Below, in pieces: positions 1 to 11,060 of a stretch of DNA of 64,000 nt (position 1 is its first letter; the number at the start of each line of letters is the position of its first letter). Source of the stretch: Pocillopora verrucosa (taxonomy: Eukaryota; Cnidaria; Anthozoa; Scleractinia; Pocilloporidae); NCBI RefSeq assembly GCF_036669915.1, contig NC_089321.1:16382093-16446092 (forward strand), written 5' to 3'. A program made the position numbers and the translations under genes. The notes beneath the pieces were generated by a model. The model saw nothing but the letters and a program-made list of their open reading frames with translations. It was not told the origin of the DNA and ran no database searches.

Positions 1-2998
1 CACTGTGTAAAAATTAAACCGTTTCCAATCAACAGTATAAAATTGAAGCTATATATGCGTGAGAGAAGTCACAGATGATACAGCATAAAAGTTTGTAGCT
101 AGACATGATTGAGAGAAATCAGAAATGATTCAGAATTGACTAACAATTAGTAGGTTTTTTTACAAAGTAAGCAATAGCTGTTTGCGGTTTTTTGAGGAGA
201 ACACTCCTGTGACCGAATGTCATCAGTGTTACACAACGATGGAAATCTGATGTGTGGTTTCGCTACTGTAAACCAATACGAAGTTCATTAAAAACAATAG
301 GTCCACGTGTTTACCATAGAGAAAGAAAAACCGCCTACTATTTTTGTGAATCACAAGCCACATCCAAAATCCTTAGGGGTAAAAACCGACCACAAACTAT
401 TGTGTAGTTGATGGTTCTAGAAAATTAATGCCAAAGTGTTGTTTTGGGCGACAAAACTCTCATGGCAGGCGACAACAATTCTAAACACAGCGAGGAGTTC
501 AACTTGTTTACCAGTTGACAAAAAATAAAACCAATATACGTCGCAAACGAATTAAAAACCGTCTGCAAAAATAATGTGTTCAGGATTATTAAAATTAAAG
601 GACTTTATCCTCGTCGAGAAGCGAAATTGTTTAGCTTCTGTGGTTTGGCAAGTTATTAAATATGAATCGAAAATCATTGTGTTTTGAGATCGATGAACGA
701 TTTCATACGCGTGCCCAAATATTCTTCCCATAATAAAAATTCGAAGTGGTCTCGACTCAACACTTAAGGAAGACCAATACAAAATATTTAAGAAAGAGAA
801 GCTTTCGAACAGCCGCGAACTACAAAGGGGTTTTACCCGAATATTTTCAATTTCGTGCCTACACAGATAAAACCGGGGATTTTTAAAGAGAAAGAAATTC
901 ACCTGACCGATGAAATTAACCAAGTGTTCAAATTTGGATTTCGTTCGTTAGATGTTTTCAAGAATATAAAAAATCTGAGATGAAATTCATATCAAGTCGA
1001 CCGAATCGACTCTTTGCGATATTGAAGAACTACGAGAAACCATCTGCTGTAACATATTTTTTTGCAAAAGTAATTCTCAACGCCTATCATTTACGCTAAA
1101 ACATTCTGCAAACGCATACATCTGAAATACCAGTAATAATGCATCTTTGTGATATTAGAGTTGAACAACTTTTGTCACACACAATGATGCGATGTTTGCC
1201 TCTGGAATCCACGGGGAGTTCATTACCGTGCAGAATATCTGCGAACATGACGAAGGATGTGAAGTATCAGCAATTACAGTGATTGCCGCCAATTCAAGTA
1301 AAACTACTCGATCCAAACATGCAGAAAAAGGTTTTGATCTTGCCACAAGGGGAGATGCTAAAATAAGAAAAACATACCTCGTAAAATACTTCCATCTCCA
1401 TCTCCCATTACTCTGTTTTTGACGAAAACTGCGTTTGACAGCGGGGCCGACTTTAAACACTTTACAGTGCTCGCGGCCAGTACATTCGGTTCACTTTCAG
1501 GCGTAGAAAAGTTCTCGCGATGTCTTTCTTATTTTCTTACTGAGGGCCCTCTAGGAATTCATTGACTCTTTAGCGCTGAGCGCGACCAAATGTCGAGGCA
1601 ATACGTGGTTGAGAAGCCAGGTTTATAATGTTGTAATCTGGCAACAGACGAGTTATAGCAACTGTTTTCAAACACGATTCTCCGTTCTGTACGTACGGGA
1701 AGTAGGGGAGGGAATAATTTCGAACTTTGAAAACAGAATGTGAAAATGTTGGGTGGAGTATTGCTCGTCAATGGGCTGCGCGCAGTCACAGCTGACCGAT
1801 GTTGAAAACCATCTGCTCTAAAGAGCTTTCAATCAATCAAGTTCTGACATATCTTTCAAGTTGATACAACAATTGTACCACTTAAGTAAGTTCGAAGCCA
1901 ATTATTCCGTTATTTGGCGAAGATCGTTTATCAAAAAACAGATCATCGAAAAACTCTCGACCCAAGACGTAAAAATACGGATTAGGTCCAAGCCGCTCTC
2001 TCCAGATGGCGGAAATCTGCAGGAAGGGCCCGCATAGCGGATGCTTGTGATTGCAAAGCAATGAGTAAGTTTTATTGCGGAACTTCCCAGTTATCTCTAT
2101 AGTAAAATCCAAAAATCATGTGAAATTTACTTTACCCTTGCCATTTGGTCATGGGTAATGAAGCATCATATCTCGTGATATAAAGTGTGATTGCCCCTGA
2201 TGGGCAACAATGCATTAAAAGGAAACTTTCACGGATACGAAAGATCAATGTTCGTTAGACTTTTTCATGCATTGCGATGTGTTCATTAATAGAGCTCTCA
2301 AGCTCTAGTGCGGTAAGCGTGAGATTCACTTAAATCCAAGACCGCTCACGCCTAAATAATATTATTTATCCACCTTATTAGTGAGGTTTGTACAATTCTA
2401 CTGTTCATTTTGAGATAGCAAACTGTCTACTTTGAGTTAGTACCAATAGAATTAATATTATCCTTTTAAATATAATTTATTCCTTGTACCCTCTGTACTT
2501 GCTTTGAGCACTTTCAATCAAGTGGGAAATCTTTCTCATAGCTAAGGAAAGCATTCACAGGTGATTTTTTTCACAATTTGCAAGGGAGCATACCCCCAAT
2601 ACACCCCCCATTAGATAGGAGATGCCGCAGGGGCATCTCACTCTTAACCAGAAAATTAACTTGAAAGAGCTCTGCATTACAACACAAACTCTAAATATAT
2701 GAATAAATTAAAACTAGATGTACAAAGCAAAAAACATGCTATTAGTAATAATTACCAACTGAGGACAACTCTACTCTTCCCTTCAAATCTCTTTCCGTAT
2801 TACAATTTGTAGATGGCATCTTGTGTACAGGTACATTTCCTTAGTTTCATGAGATCCAACTAAGAAAATATTGTTTATTAGAAACAACTGCACAGTAAGA
2901 TTTCCAAGAGGCGCTCCATACTATGATCAAAACAAAGGCGATAGTCCCAAAGGCCAATCTATTGGTTTTCACTTTGCTTTTCTTCATCCAAGAACTTT

Positions 2999-3226
2999 AT
3001 CCCTTTAATTCCCAGGACTCTTGATTGTTAATTCTCCCCTCGCAGCTGCTACACATTTTCTTGTAAATTAGTTTGCAAGGAATTTGGTGTTTAGATCAAG
3101 GATAACAAATTCTACCCTGATACATTTGAGTATTCTCATCTACTGTTTGCTGGGGGGAAAAGTGGATAGATATTGTAGGAAAGGAAGTTACATGTGAATC
3201 ACTTTTGGGGAGTTGTTAAAGGGTTA
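2999..3226 (+). mobile_element. TTAA-family MITE, third subfamily
   Basis: CCCTTTAATTCCCAGGACTC at the left, AGTATTCTCATCTACTG inside and GGGAGTTGTTAAAGGGTT at the right. It pairs with 12200-12412 over most of its length. Confidence 0.6.
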
Positions 3227-3538
3227 TGCCATAGGGCGTGTTGTGGAAACATCATATTAACGTATTACAGCTTACAAAAATTCTTCTATTGGCCTGTGAA
3301 TTTATATTTTCAGGCCACAGAACATGGTGTATGGCCTGACAATGTGGAGCTAATATGAACCCTGCCAAAGGTAATATTTCTTGAAATACAGATCGTACTT
3401 AATTTTTCTGAAACATGTTGGTAATGTGCATTTCACACCAACATGCATTCAGATAGTCATGGCAAGGGTGAGCTATTCTTCATTGAATCTCCTGCTAGGA
3501 TTTGTGGAAATCTTCGATTCCACATCGAATATGTCTTC

Positions 3539-4394
3539 TAACCCCTTAAACCCTAACATCAGGAATGCAAAGTTCTCCCAAACAGTTCTCTCTCCATTTT
3601 CTCAGGTGCTGACAGGGAGAACTTGTTTTAAAAATGAAGCAGCCTCTTTAGGACGGGGAGTATTGGGGGCACTGGGATTGGTATTTTTTTTTTTTTTTGT
3701 TTGGCAGATTTAACTTTCTTTTTGCGGCATTGAGTGGTTGTGCAGTTTTCATCAAAAATACGGATGGGTTTTTGGATTTGGTATCTGAAGTGGTTTTCAG
3801 TTTTGCCTATTTGGGTTTCCAGTTTTCTCTTCGATCTGAGCAAGTTGATGTAAGCACCTCCACTGATCTCAAATAGCTTTTGTGAAATACCAAATGTTAT
3901 TGAAACGGAATGCATGACAAACACCAAATTTCACCAAAATAATTTATTGTAGGTGAATATCATGAGGTTCCATAGGAGGTCATGTGTCTTGAATTAATGC
4001 TAGAGAGGAGCTATATGAACCCTGCAAAGGTAGTATTTCTTGAAGAAAGATCTCATTAAATTTTTTTTCTTTGACCTTGTAATGTGGAGCATTTAGTCTG
4101 ATCAGTTTGCAAAGTATGGCTTTTAAAGTCCCTCATGCGCTGGCAACGGAAGAAGCTCAAGGACCTCAAGAAGCAATTGTTGATTGTGTCACAAGAGAAA
4201 ATGCAGCAAGAATTTCATGCAGTTTTCAGTTTTGATCAAATTTTTATGCAGTTTTGCAGTATTTCATAGACCCCAGTACCCCCCTTCTTTAGTTGGTGAT
4301 CATTTCCCCTATTCTCATAAACTTACTCTTTGATTCAGGGGAAATGTTGTAGAGAGAAATAAGATGCTACTTGCTCTTTGACGTCAAATGGTTA
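3539..4394 (+). mobile_element. TTAA-family MITE copy split by another insertion
   Basis: The left part (3539-3651) starts ACCCCTTAAACCCTAACATCAG. The right part (4285-4394) resumes TTCTTTAGTTGGTGATCATT and runs to the eroded end TGGTTAA. Together they follow the consensus of the intact copy at 41464-41667. Confidence 0.75.
3652..4284. mobile_element. Nested 633-bp transposon with an 8-bp target duplication
   Basis: Inserted into the TTAA-family copy. Flanks are CTCTTTAG (3644-3651) and TTCTTTAG (4285-4292), a near-perfect 8-bp duplication of a site that occurs once in intact copies. Ends are inverted: GGGGAGTATTGGGGG on the left and CCCCAGTACCCCCC on the right. An 8-bp duplication fits hAT-type elements. 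No transposase is present. Confidence 0.7.
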
Positions 4395-4453
4395 ATAGCC
4401 AATGTGATGGATTGGTTTTCATTTAATATTTCTTATTTCTATATTTCCTGTAG

Positions 4454-7400
4454 ACACCATTCTTCTGACAGATGCTGCAAGTTGTAGAGGTATAGAGGTG
4501 AGTGTATTTTTCTTTAGCCACGATAGAAAAGAAAACTGATAAAAAAACCCACTTTTTTGGGTTTGTGTGAGTGATTTTTATCAACATTGCAAAGGGGAAA
4601 GGGGCAATTGTTTGCTACCTACATGGATTTAAGAATTTACTTATTCACAACCTTTTTGTCTGAAGTGTCCTAAGAATATTGTCAAGTATTGTATGTGGAG
4701 AAAAATGCAACAAATGTTAAGTGTTCTGTGGAAAAAAAAAAACTCTCTACTCTCTTTCAATCAAGTGATTGAATCTGTAGATATTGATCAACTGGAAAGA
4801 CATTTTGTTCATGGGTCATGAGGCTATTTTTGCTTTAAACTGCAATTTTTTCCCTTTACAGGCTTACCTTAGATTTTGTGGATTGGCCCATGAAGTTAAG
4901 TGCAGAAGGAATGCTGAATTTATGTCTCCAACAGGTGGGTGGTTTTTTTATTTGTATTGTTTTTGGAAGAAGGATAAGTTATACAGAGCTGTACAGCACC
5001 TTGATAATGTCCTTTCATGAGGAACTTAGAAAAAAAATTTAAAGTTTTACTGATATGTTTTACTTTTGTATTTAGGCAATGTTCCATTTCTAAGAGCAGA
5101 TAGAGATTTGATTGGTGATTTTCAAGAAATAGTTTCATTTGTTGAGGCTAAGGTATGGGTATTAGTTACTTAATCTATGTAGGATCTGTTGAGTATAAGT
5201 TACAGAGTTCATCGCTTTTTGATAGGTTCACAGATGTTGGCTATCAAGTCATTACCTCAAGCGTGACTTAAATTGAGAGGAGACTTGTGTTTCACCTTTA
5301 TGATTTTGTATGATTTTAAAAGAAGCATGTGTTCAGTAACTTTTGACCAAGGGATTCTTAGTTAAGCCAAATAATAGATAACATCTAGTCCTAAAAACTG
5401 CCAATCTTTGCTGAAGCCAAACACTATTTTGGTAGCATTAAGTCATGGATGAAATGCAGGTTCATCCCTGGTAACCTTCAGCATTTGGTCAAGCTTTCTT
5501 GATAGTCCATGGATGCTTATTTATGATCCTGGGTGGAGAGCTGCACTGTGAGAGGAAAGTGTCTTGCCCACAAGTGTCTTGCAACACAAAACCCTGACCT
5601 GGACAGAACTTGAACCCAGATCTCCTAGCTTGAGTTCACCAAACTTGAACCCAGATCTCTCAGTTTGAGTTCACTGTATTAACAACCACACTACTGCTTC
5701 TGAGAAATCCAACATTACCAGCAAAATTAATCATACATTTAACTTTTTAAAAAAATTGTAGGCTTAATATTGAATAGAAACTAATTAAACCTGTAGACTG
5801 AAAGAAGATAGAAGTACTATTTGGGAATCTCTGTAGCATTTTAAATATCAGCTTCTTACTAACTGAGCATGAGGGCCATACTGGGGATTTGAACCTGTAA
5901 TCTGAAAGAAGATAGAAGTACTACTTTGGAATCTGTGTAACATTTTAGATATCAACTTCTTACAACTGAGCACCAGGGCCATACTGGGGAATATTAGCCC
6001 TTGGTTGTGGTAGTTTGGACTAAGGGCAGTGCAGCAGTTTATTATATTGCACTTGAAACAAACCCATTTATTTTGAATATGCTGGCTATTGCCATAAAAA
6101 TTACATGGCTTATTACTGTTTCTGTGGAAATAATCTGTATAGCAATATATAGACCTAGTAAGAACCATCAGAATGCTTGGATTTACCTCATGACTACCTT
6201 TCCATATAATAAAAGTCTTTATCTCTAAACTTTACATTGACAGGGCTTCTCTACAAGTGCAAACTTTGAAATGAAAGACAAAGCAGAAATGAAAGCATAT
6301 TTATCACTCATTGAAAACTCTCTTGTTCCATCTGAGGTAATGTGAAGATTCTGTCATAAGTAGTATACAGGGTCACTATGAGTTCTAACCAATCATTGAG
6401 CATTGTTTTGTACTATGAGATGCCTTCCTTCCAGAAAAAAAAAGAAGCAAAATTTCACTTTTGTCCCAATGCATTCAAGTAATGCAGGGGACAGGATTCT
6501 ATGCTAGAATATTGTGACAACAACAACATTTCTGTAGGAGTGATTCAATAAACTTCTATGGTCTAACTAACATTTGAAACATTTATCTGAATAGTATACA
6601 GGTTCATTACATTACTGCATTACCTGAGTACTTTTGGATAAAAGTGAAAGTTTGCTCTTTTTTTCTGGAAGGAAGACAACTCTTGGAGCAAGGAAAAGAA
6701 TCAACTGAACCCCGGACATGATATTATGTTTAAGAAATTAACTTTGTGAACAGTGGTAAGGAGTTAGGGTGTTCAAAACTGCAATATTTCTACTCCCTTA
6801 GATTTTCATGGTGCTGTTCAGTTTTGTTTTTTGAGACTGATCATGGTCAAGGGGATGAGACAGTTATCTCCTGTGCTGTTGTCCAATATTAAGAGCTTCC
6901 TTACTGTCAGCCCTTTACACCTTAAGATCAGTATGCACATTCTCCTTACTGTTCTCTACACATTTCCTATGGTTCTGACAAAGAGAATTTGCTTAAAAAA
7001 TCAAGAGCTTCTTTAGTTGGTGATCATTTCCTTTATTCTCATGGCCTTAACCCTTTAAACCCTAAGAGTGATCAGCATCTAATTTCTCCATACAGCAATA
7101 CTGGTGAATCATTCATTAGGATCATGAGAAAACAAAAACATGATCGCCAACTAAAGAGGTTTTGATTGTTAAACAAATTCTCCTTGTCAGTACCAAAGGA
7201 TATGCACAGAGAAGAGTATGGAGAATATGGATACTGATGTTAGGAAGTAAAGGGTTAATGTTCGATTCAGGGTTGATATTGTAAGGAGAAATTACATGCT
7301 GGTCACTCTAAGGGGTTGAAGGGTTGAAAGCCAGTCATGGTTCTATAGAATTATCATAAGGTTTGATGCAATATTTTTATCTCTCTTGGCCTTAATAGCT

Positions 7401-9086
7401 TTACATGTTGTGGTGGAAGAAAGACTGGGCAGTGCGTACAAGGCAGCATTATGGCAGTCAGTTCCCTTTTCCGTTGAATCTTGTTCTTAGCTACAGGAGG
7501 CAGTGGAAAATCTGTCAACAACTGAAGGCAGATGGGTGGCATCACAAGACAGAAAATGAGGTATATATATGCTTTGTACAGTTCTAGCATTTTACCTAAT
7601 GGGTACTTTCCAACAGTGATCAATAAAGATGCAGGCATTGGCATGGCTCAATGGCTGAACATTTTAAGAGTGGACCTTAGGACCTCACATTAAATAGTTA
7701 AAACGGTTGGCATCTGAATCACTTAGACTCTTAACCCATGACACCCTCACATCAGTATGCATATTCTCTATACTGTTCCCTTTACATTCCTGTGGTGCTG
7801 ACCAGAAGAATTGGTTTAACAATCAAAAGTTTCCGTTGGTGATCACATCCTATATTCTCATGACCTAAGTGTTTTATTCAGGGGTGATATTGTGTAGAGT
7901 AATTAGATGCTTATCTCTCATAAGGGTCCAGGGCTAATAGCTCTGTTTCTTCCCTTTTTTCTCCTGCTGATACAAAAAGTCAAACTATTTGCGCAAGATA
8001 TCTTAAACATGAATCCACTTTCATTTTATTTGTCAACTTGTAGCTCATTTTTCAAATCGTCCCATGCTGTCCAAATCAGCATCAAATATTCTCATCATCT
8101 GAATTGCATTTCTTATAGTGTTAGCATTGAGAATTTGGTTTCAAATCGATGCAAGTACCAATGAAATGGCAATCTTTCTCTCTTGAGCTGTACCTGTAGT
8201 TAATCTGCAGCCTTTGCTTTTTCACACTATGTCCAGAACTTTCAGTTTCAGTTTTGCTCTTTCATTTGTTGTTAAATATGTTTATCATATTCAACAGGTT
8301 CTTGAAGAATTCAAGCAGACATGTCAAGCCCTCTCTGAAAAACTTGGAAATAACAAATTCTTCATAAACGACAGGTAAATCACCAAACGTTGATTAAGTA
8401 ACAGAGAAGTTATTATCATGTTTAGTGTGTTTGTTTTGTTTTTTTTGTTGGCATAAAAGACTCAGTCTGTAAATTGCTCTTCAGTGTGTCACCTTAATAG
8501 CTACTAACATGTCTCTTTGGCATTAGTCATCAGCTCAAAATGATTTTTTTTTAATCAGCTGTGTTGATAAAGCTGACTTTTCGAGTGTTAGTCCTTTGCT
8601 CGGAGGGAGGACAAACGCTCGAAAATTATCTATGGAGACAATTTACATTATCAACTCAGTAAGAACCCCCTGCCCCACCGACGCAGAAACTTTCCCCCCT
8701 TATTCATAAGCTCAACAGATTGTTTTGATCTTTTCAATGTTTATATTTTTATTTTCCATCACCACTCTTTTTATTTCCTTTTAACTTTCCACTGAATTTA
8801 CAAATTAGCTAAAGAGTGTCACGGTGTTAGAATTAATTTCTCTCAGAAAAAGTATTCGTTATCATCATCACTATTGTTCTTGTTGTTGGTGTTTTTGTCG
8901 TGATAATCATTCACATTGTTATCGGTTTGCTATTTTAGGCCTACAGAGTTGGATGCTCTTGTGTTCGGCCATCTTCACACACTACTGACCAGATACTTAC
9001 CAGATGATTCGCTCAGCTCTGTAGTAAGGGCTCACAGAAATCTTGGAGACTTCGTTATGAGGATCCTGGGGGAATTCTTTCAATAA
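4454..9086 (+). CDS. MTX2: Metaxin-2 (outer mitochondrial membrane import factor), first exon not located
   Basis: Seven coding exons join in frame: 4454-4497, 4862-4934, 5076-5152, 6244-6336, 7399-7560, 8298-8374 and 8939-9086, giving 223 residues plus a stop. All introns are GT-AG. The protein follows metaxin-2 throughout: the N-terminal GST/thioredoxin-like part has ILLTDAASC, then KCRRNAEFMSPTG. A middle block has EMKAYLSLIENSL, and the C-terminal GST-like part has PTELDALVFGHLHTLL, the most typical metaxin motif. Vertebrate metaxin-2 is about 263 residues, so some 35-40 N-terminal residues are missing. As in other metaxin-2 proteins there is no C-terminal membrane anchor. Family knowledge: it binds metaxin-1 on the cytosolic face of the outer mitochondrial membrane and helps SAM-dependent assembly of beta-barrel proteins. 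The missing anchor and the CQALSEKLG block point to metaxin-2, not metaxin-1 or -3. Introns carry several short transposons and a 104-bp tandem duplication. Confidence 0.93.
5465..5700 (-). mobile_element. tRNA-derived SINE copy, family 1
   Basis: GTGTCTTGCCCACAAGTGTC and ACTTGAACCCAGATCTC (reverse of a GGGTTCAAG B-box) are shared with copies at 19600, 20560 and 58490. Part of it is locally duplicated. Confidence 0.55.
5788..5995. repeat. Tandem duplication of 104 bp in a metaxin-2 intron
   Basis: AACCTGTAGACTGAAAGAAG at 5788 recurs as AACCTGTAATCTGAAAGAAG at 5892. Both units end GGGCCATACTGGGG. About 10% divergence by eye. Confidence 0.75.
6908..7327 (+). mobile_element. TTAA-family MITE copy interrupted by another copy
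   Basis: Left part 6908-7046 (...TCTTTAGTTGGTGATCATTT...CTCATGGCC) and right part 7259-7327 (TGTTCGATTCAGGG...AAGGGTTG) form one element. The inner copy lies between the two TTAA tetranucleotides at 7047 and 7255. Confidence 0.85.
7051..7254 (-). mobile_element. Intact 204-bp TTAA-flanked MITE (nested copy)
   Basis: Begins CCCTTTAAACCCTAAG and ends TAGGAAGTAAAGGG, flanked by TTAA at 7047-7050 and 7255-7258. Removing it with one TTAA restores the host element's consensus across the junction. TTAA duplication plus CCC/GGG ends is diagnostic of piggyBac-type transposition. The element is too short to encode a transposase. Confidence 0.88.
7735..7934 (+). mobile_element. TTAA-family MITE copy in a metaxin-2 intron
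   Basis: Starts after TTAA (7731-7734) as CCCATGACACCCTCACATCAG and follows the family consensus to an eroded right end near GGGCTAA. Confidence 0.75.
8551..8720 (+). repeat. TATCAACTCAG-type repeat copy
   Basis: CAGCTGTGTTGATAAAGCTG, CAATTTACATTATCAACTCA and CCCACCGACGCAGAAACTTT are shared with 36882-37085. Confidence 0.55.
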
Positions 9087-9106
9087 GCAGGAGCAACGGT
9101 TGTTTA

Positions 9107-9112
9107 AATAAA
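9107..9112 (+). terminator. Polyadenylation signal AATAAA of metaxin-2
   Basis: A canonical AATAAA begins 21 bp after the metaxin-2 stop codon. This would imply a very short 3' UTR. The cleavage site is not visible. Confidence 0.5.
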
Positions 9113-11060
9113 CCATTTTACAGACTCGAGACTCTCTAAAAAAGCCATCTAACGATTTACTATAAATACATGAGAGCACGAAGCTGCCCGTCCCTTGTCT
9201 TTAGAGAGGGTTGTATGACACTCACGACAAGCAAAATTGAGCAAAAGTGAATTTGTTTCCATCTGTCTTCAGCTGTTTTTGCACTATTTTGAAATTACGT
9301 CTATTATTTGTGGTTTCTGGGTTTATCTAACGATTCATATATGCAATCGCGTTGTTGCACTTCAAGTAATCTCACGCATTAATGCTGCGCAATTTTCCTC
9401 TTAATTAGTGTGCCTCTTGTCCTTATAAGAAGAGATTTAGAGAAACTTTTGATTGCAAATTTCAACGCTAGAAAGTTATTAAAATGCATAGAAACTTCTA
9501 AAAACTTACAACACTGTTCGTACGTATTTTGACGACGTTGCTTCACGTCATTATCAAGTCAAGAGTAAAAATGACAGGTGGAAATATTTTAAGTAATCAA
9601 TATCGATGGGAAAAAGGTTTTTGTTCCTCTGAGTATAGTTCCTAAAGGTGAAATAACAACGAAGAGGTAACAAAAAAGTTTGGCGCGAATTGAATCAGTC
9701 TGTTGGTTGAACGAATGTCTTCGCAATTTATCGAGTTAATTAAACCACAGGTTTTTGCCTGCTACGTGGCTCTTAGGTCTGTTCAGACGAGAACGAAGAA
9801 CAGTAACAGTTCTCTTTCTGACTGTTACACACCCGTTCTCCTTAACTGCTGGTTCATATCCCGTGCCCGGCTATCGGTTTCTGAAAACAAGCGAATGAGG
9901 GCAAAAGAAGGAAGAACGGTAGAGGTGCGTCGCTTGCCCGCTCTATAATCCACTAACTGAGAGCCTAGAATAGCCTAACATAAATCTGTAGGCGGAGAGA
10001 GGAGCCGGGCGCGCGTCGAATCCATTTTTGTAGAGGGACTATGCCGTAATTTTGAGAAACGGACAGAAGTGATTAGATAATGTCAAACTAAAATTTTCCT
10101 TTACGGCATAAATTTCACAAAATTATTTAAAACATACAATCAGATCAATGTTTGAATATTCAATGGAGATTCTAACCCCTTAGAAAAAAACTAACAGCTC
10201 ATTTCCAGGTACAATTAAGCATAGCTACTTTGGGTTTTTTCTCAGAGCTGGAGCGGGCATAATTCAACAAATCCTTTAGTCCAGTGAATAGGTTTGAGAG
10301 TACGGGCGACTTTTAACATTATGTTAGTAACTTTCAGAGGGCTCCTTCACATATGTGCGGTTAGAATTTCAACAAAAATAAAACGTGAAAGGTATTTGCT
10401 GCTTTGTGGTCTTGTAATGTTTATCTCTGCGTCTTGAAAAGTTCTCGAACGTTTTCAGATAATTTTACAAGTTGTGGCAATATCTTCGGCAATTTCCGGA
10501 GGTCGCCGGCATATTTTCGGAAATTTGGGAGGCATGAATCTTCAGCATTAAATAACCCACGGAAACGTTTTTAAGTTCAGATTTGTCAATGTATCCTTAA
10601 TTGAGCTGGGAATAGAGTTTCCTCTTTAAGGGTACTTGTTCAATTTGAGAACCTGAAGGCGTCCATTTTAGCGACTGCCGTTTAATAGTGGGAACTATTG
10701 ACCTGTTACCAGGAATGCTGCCCTTCTTGACGTAGCCTAATTTTTGAACAGTCTCTTTTGAGGCCCTTCTGGTCATAATGAATGACATCAATGACATCAG
10801 TCGATGTTCAAAGTATCTCGAGCTTCTCAAGCTTGTTTTGTTCGGTACCCAGGGTGGACTGGGGTCTAACAAACTCCTCGTGTAACGCGAGACAGCCTGG
10901 GTACGAACGTTGTTTTCGGAGAAGAAGAAGGCGCCATTTTTGAATTGATTATCGGTGTTTCATCAATACTAAAAAGAATCCACGACAAAAGTTCCCTTGA
11001 GGACTATCTTCAAGAGCCATTACAGAGTATACCCTGTAATGGAACGGAACTCTTGGATAC
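9113..11060. other. Metaxin-2 / separase intergenic region
   Basis: About 1.9 kb with no convincing gene. The right end should hold the separase promoter and 5' UTR. I see no clear TATA box. A short inverted repeat (GTTCGGTACCCAGG at about 10840 against CCTGGGTACGAAC at about 10896) looks like a small foldback element just upstream of separase. Confidence 0.5.
10597..10797 (-). CDS. Hypothetical 66-residue basic protein, doubtful
   Basis: From an ATG at 10797 the minus strand is open for 66 codons to a stop at 10597, and the same frame is open without an ATG up to about 10960. The product is basic (ends VPLKRKLYSQLN) and contains a stretch MTRRASKETVQKLGYVKKG. I do not recognise it. It would be divergently transcribed from separase, whose start is 264 bp from this ATG. 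A second minus-strand ATG at about 10935 opens a different frame (MAPSSSPKTTF...) that closes after some 23 codons. It could be a first exon, but I could not join the two. Composition alone cannot separate this from a chance open frame. Confidence 0.2.
   Translation of the reverse strand: MSLMSFIMTRRASKETVQKLGYVKKGSIPGNRSIVPTIKRQSLKWTPSGSQIEQVPLKRKLYSQLN

Larger units (their letters stand above)
1..4453. other. Repeat-rich region upstream of the first metaxin-2 exon seen
   Basis: I recognise no gene here. The metaxin-2 gene to the right must have a first coding exon of about 35 codons ending in phase 1, but I could not find a convincing one in this stretch, so it may lie left of the window or be too divergent. 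On the minus strand, positions 1408-1378 read ATG followed by ten codons (MGDGDGSILRG) to a good GTATGT donor. This could be the first exon of a gene running left, but it is too short to assign. A related direct repeat occurs at about 3348 and 4009. TTAA-type elements lie at 2999-3226 and 3539-4394. Confidence 0.5.

Noticed and set aside
1192..1422. A 76-codon plus-strand open frame with protein-like composition
   Set aside because: The opposite strand is open over the same stretch, there are no splice partners, and I recognise no family.
4135..4270. A Lys/Gln-rich open frame (MRWQRKKLKDLKKQ...) as the missing metaxin-2 first exon
   Set aside because: It has no donor in the needed phase, no similarity to the metaxin N-terminus, and lies inside the nested transposon at 3652-4284.
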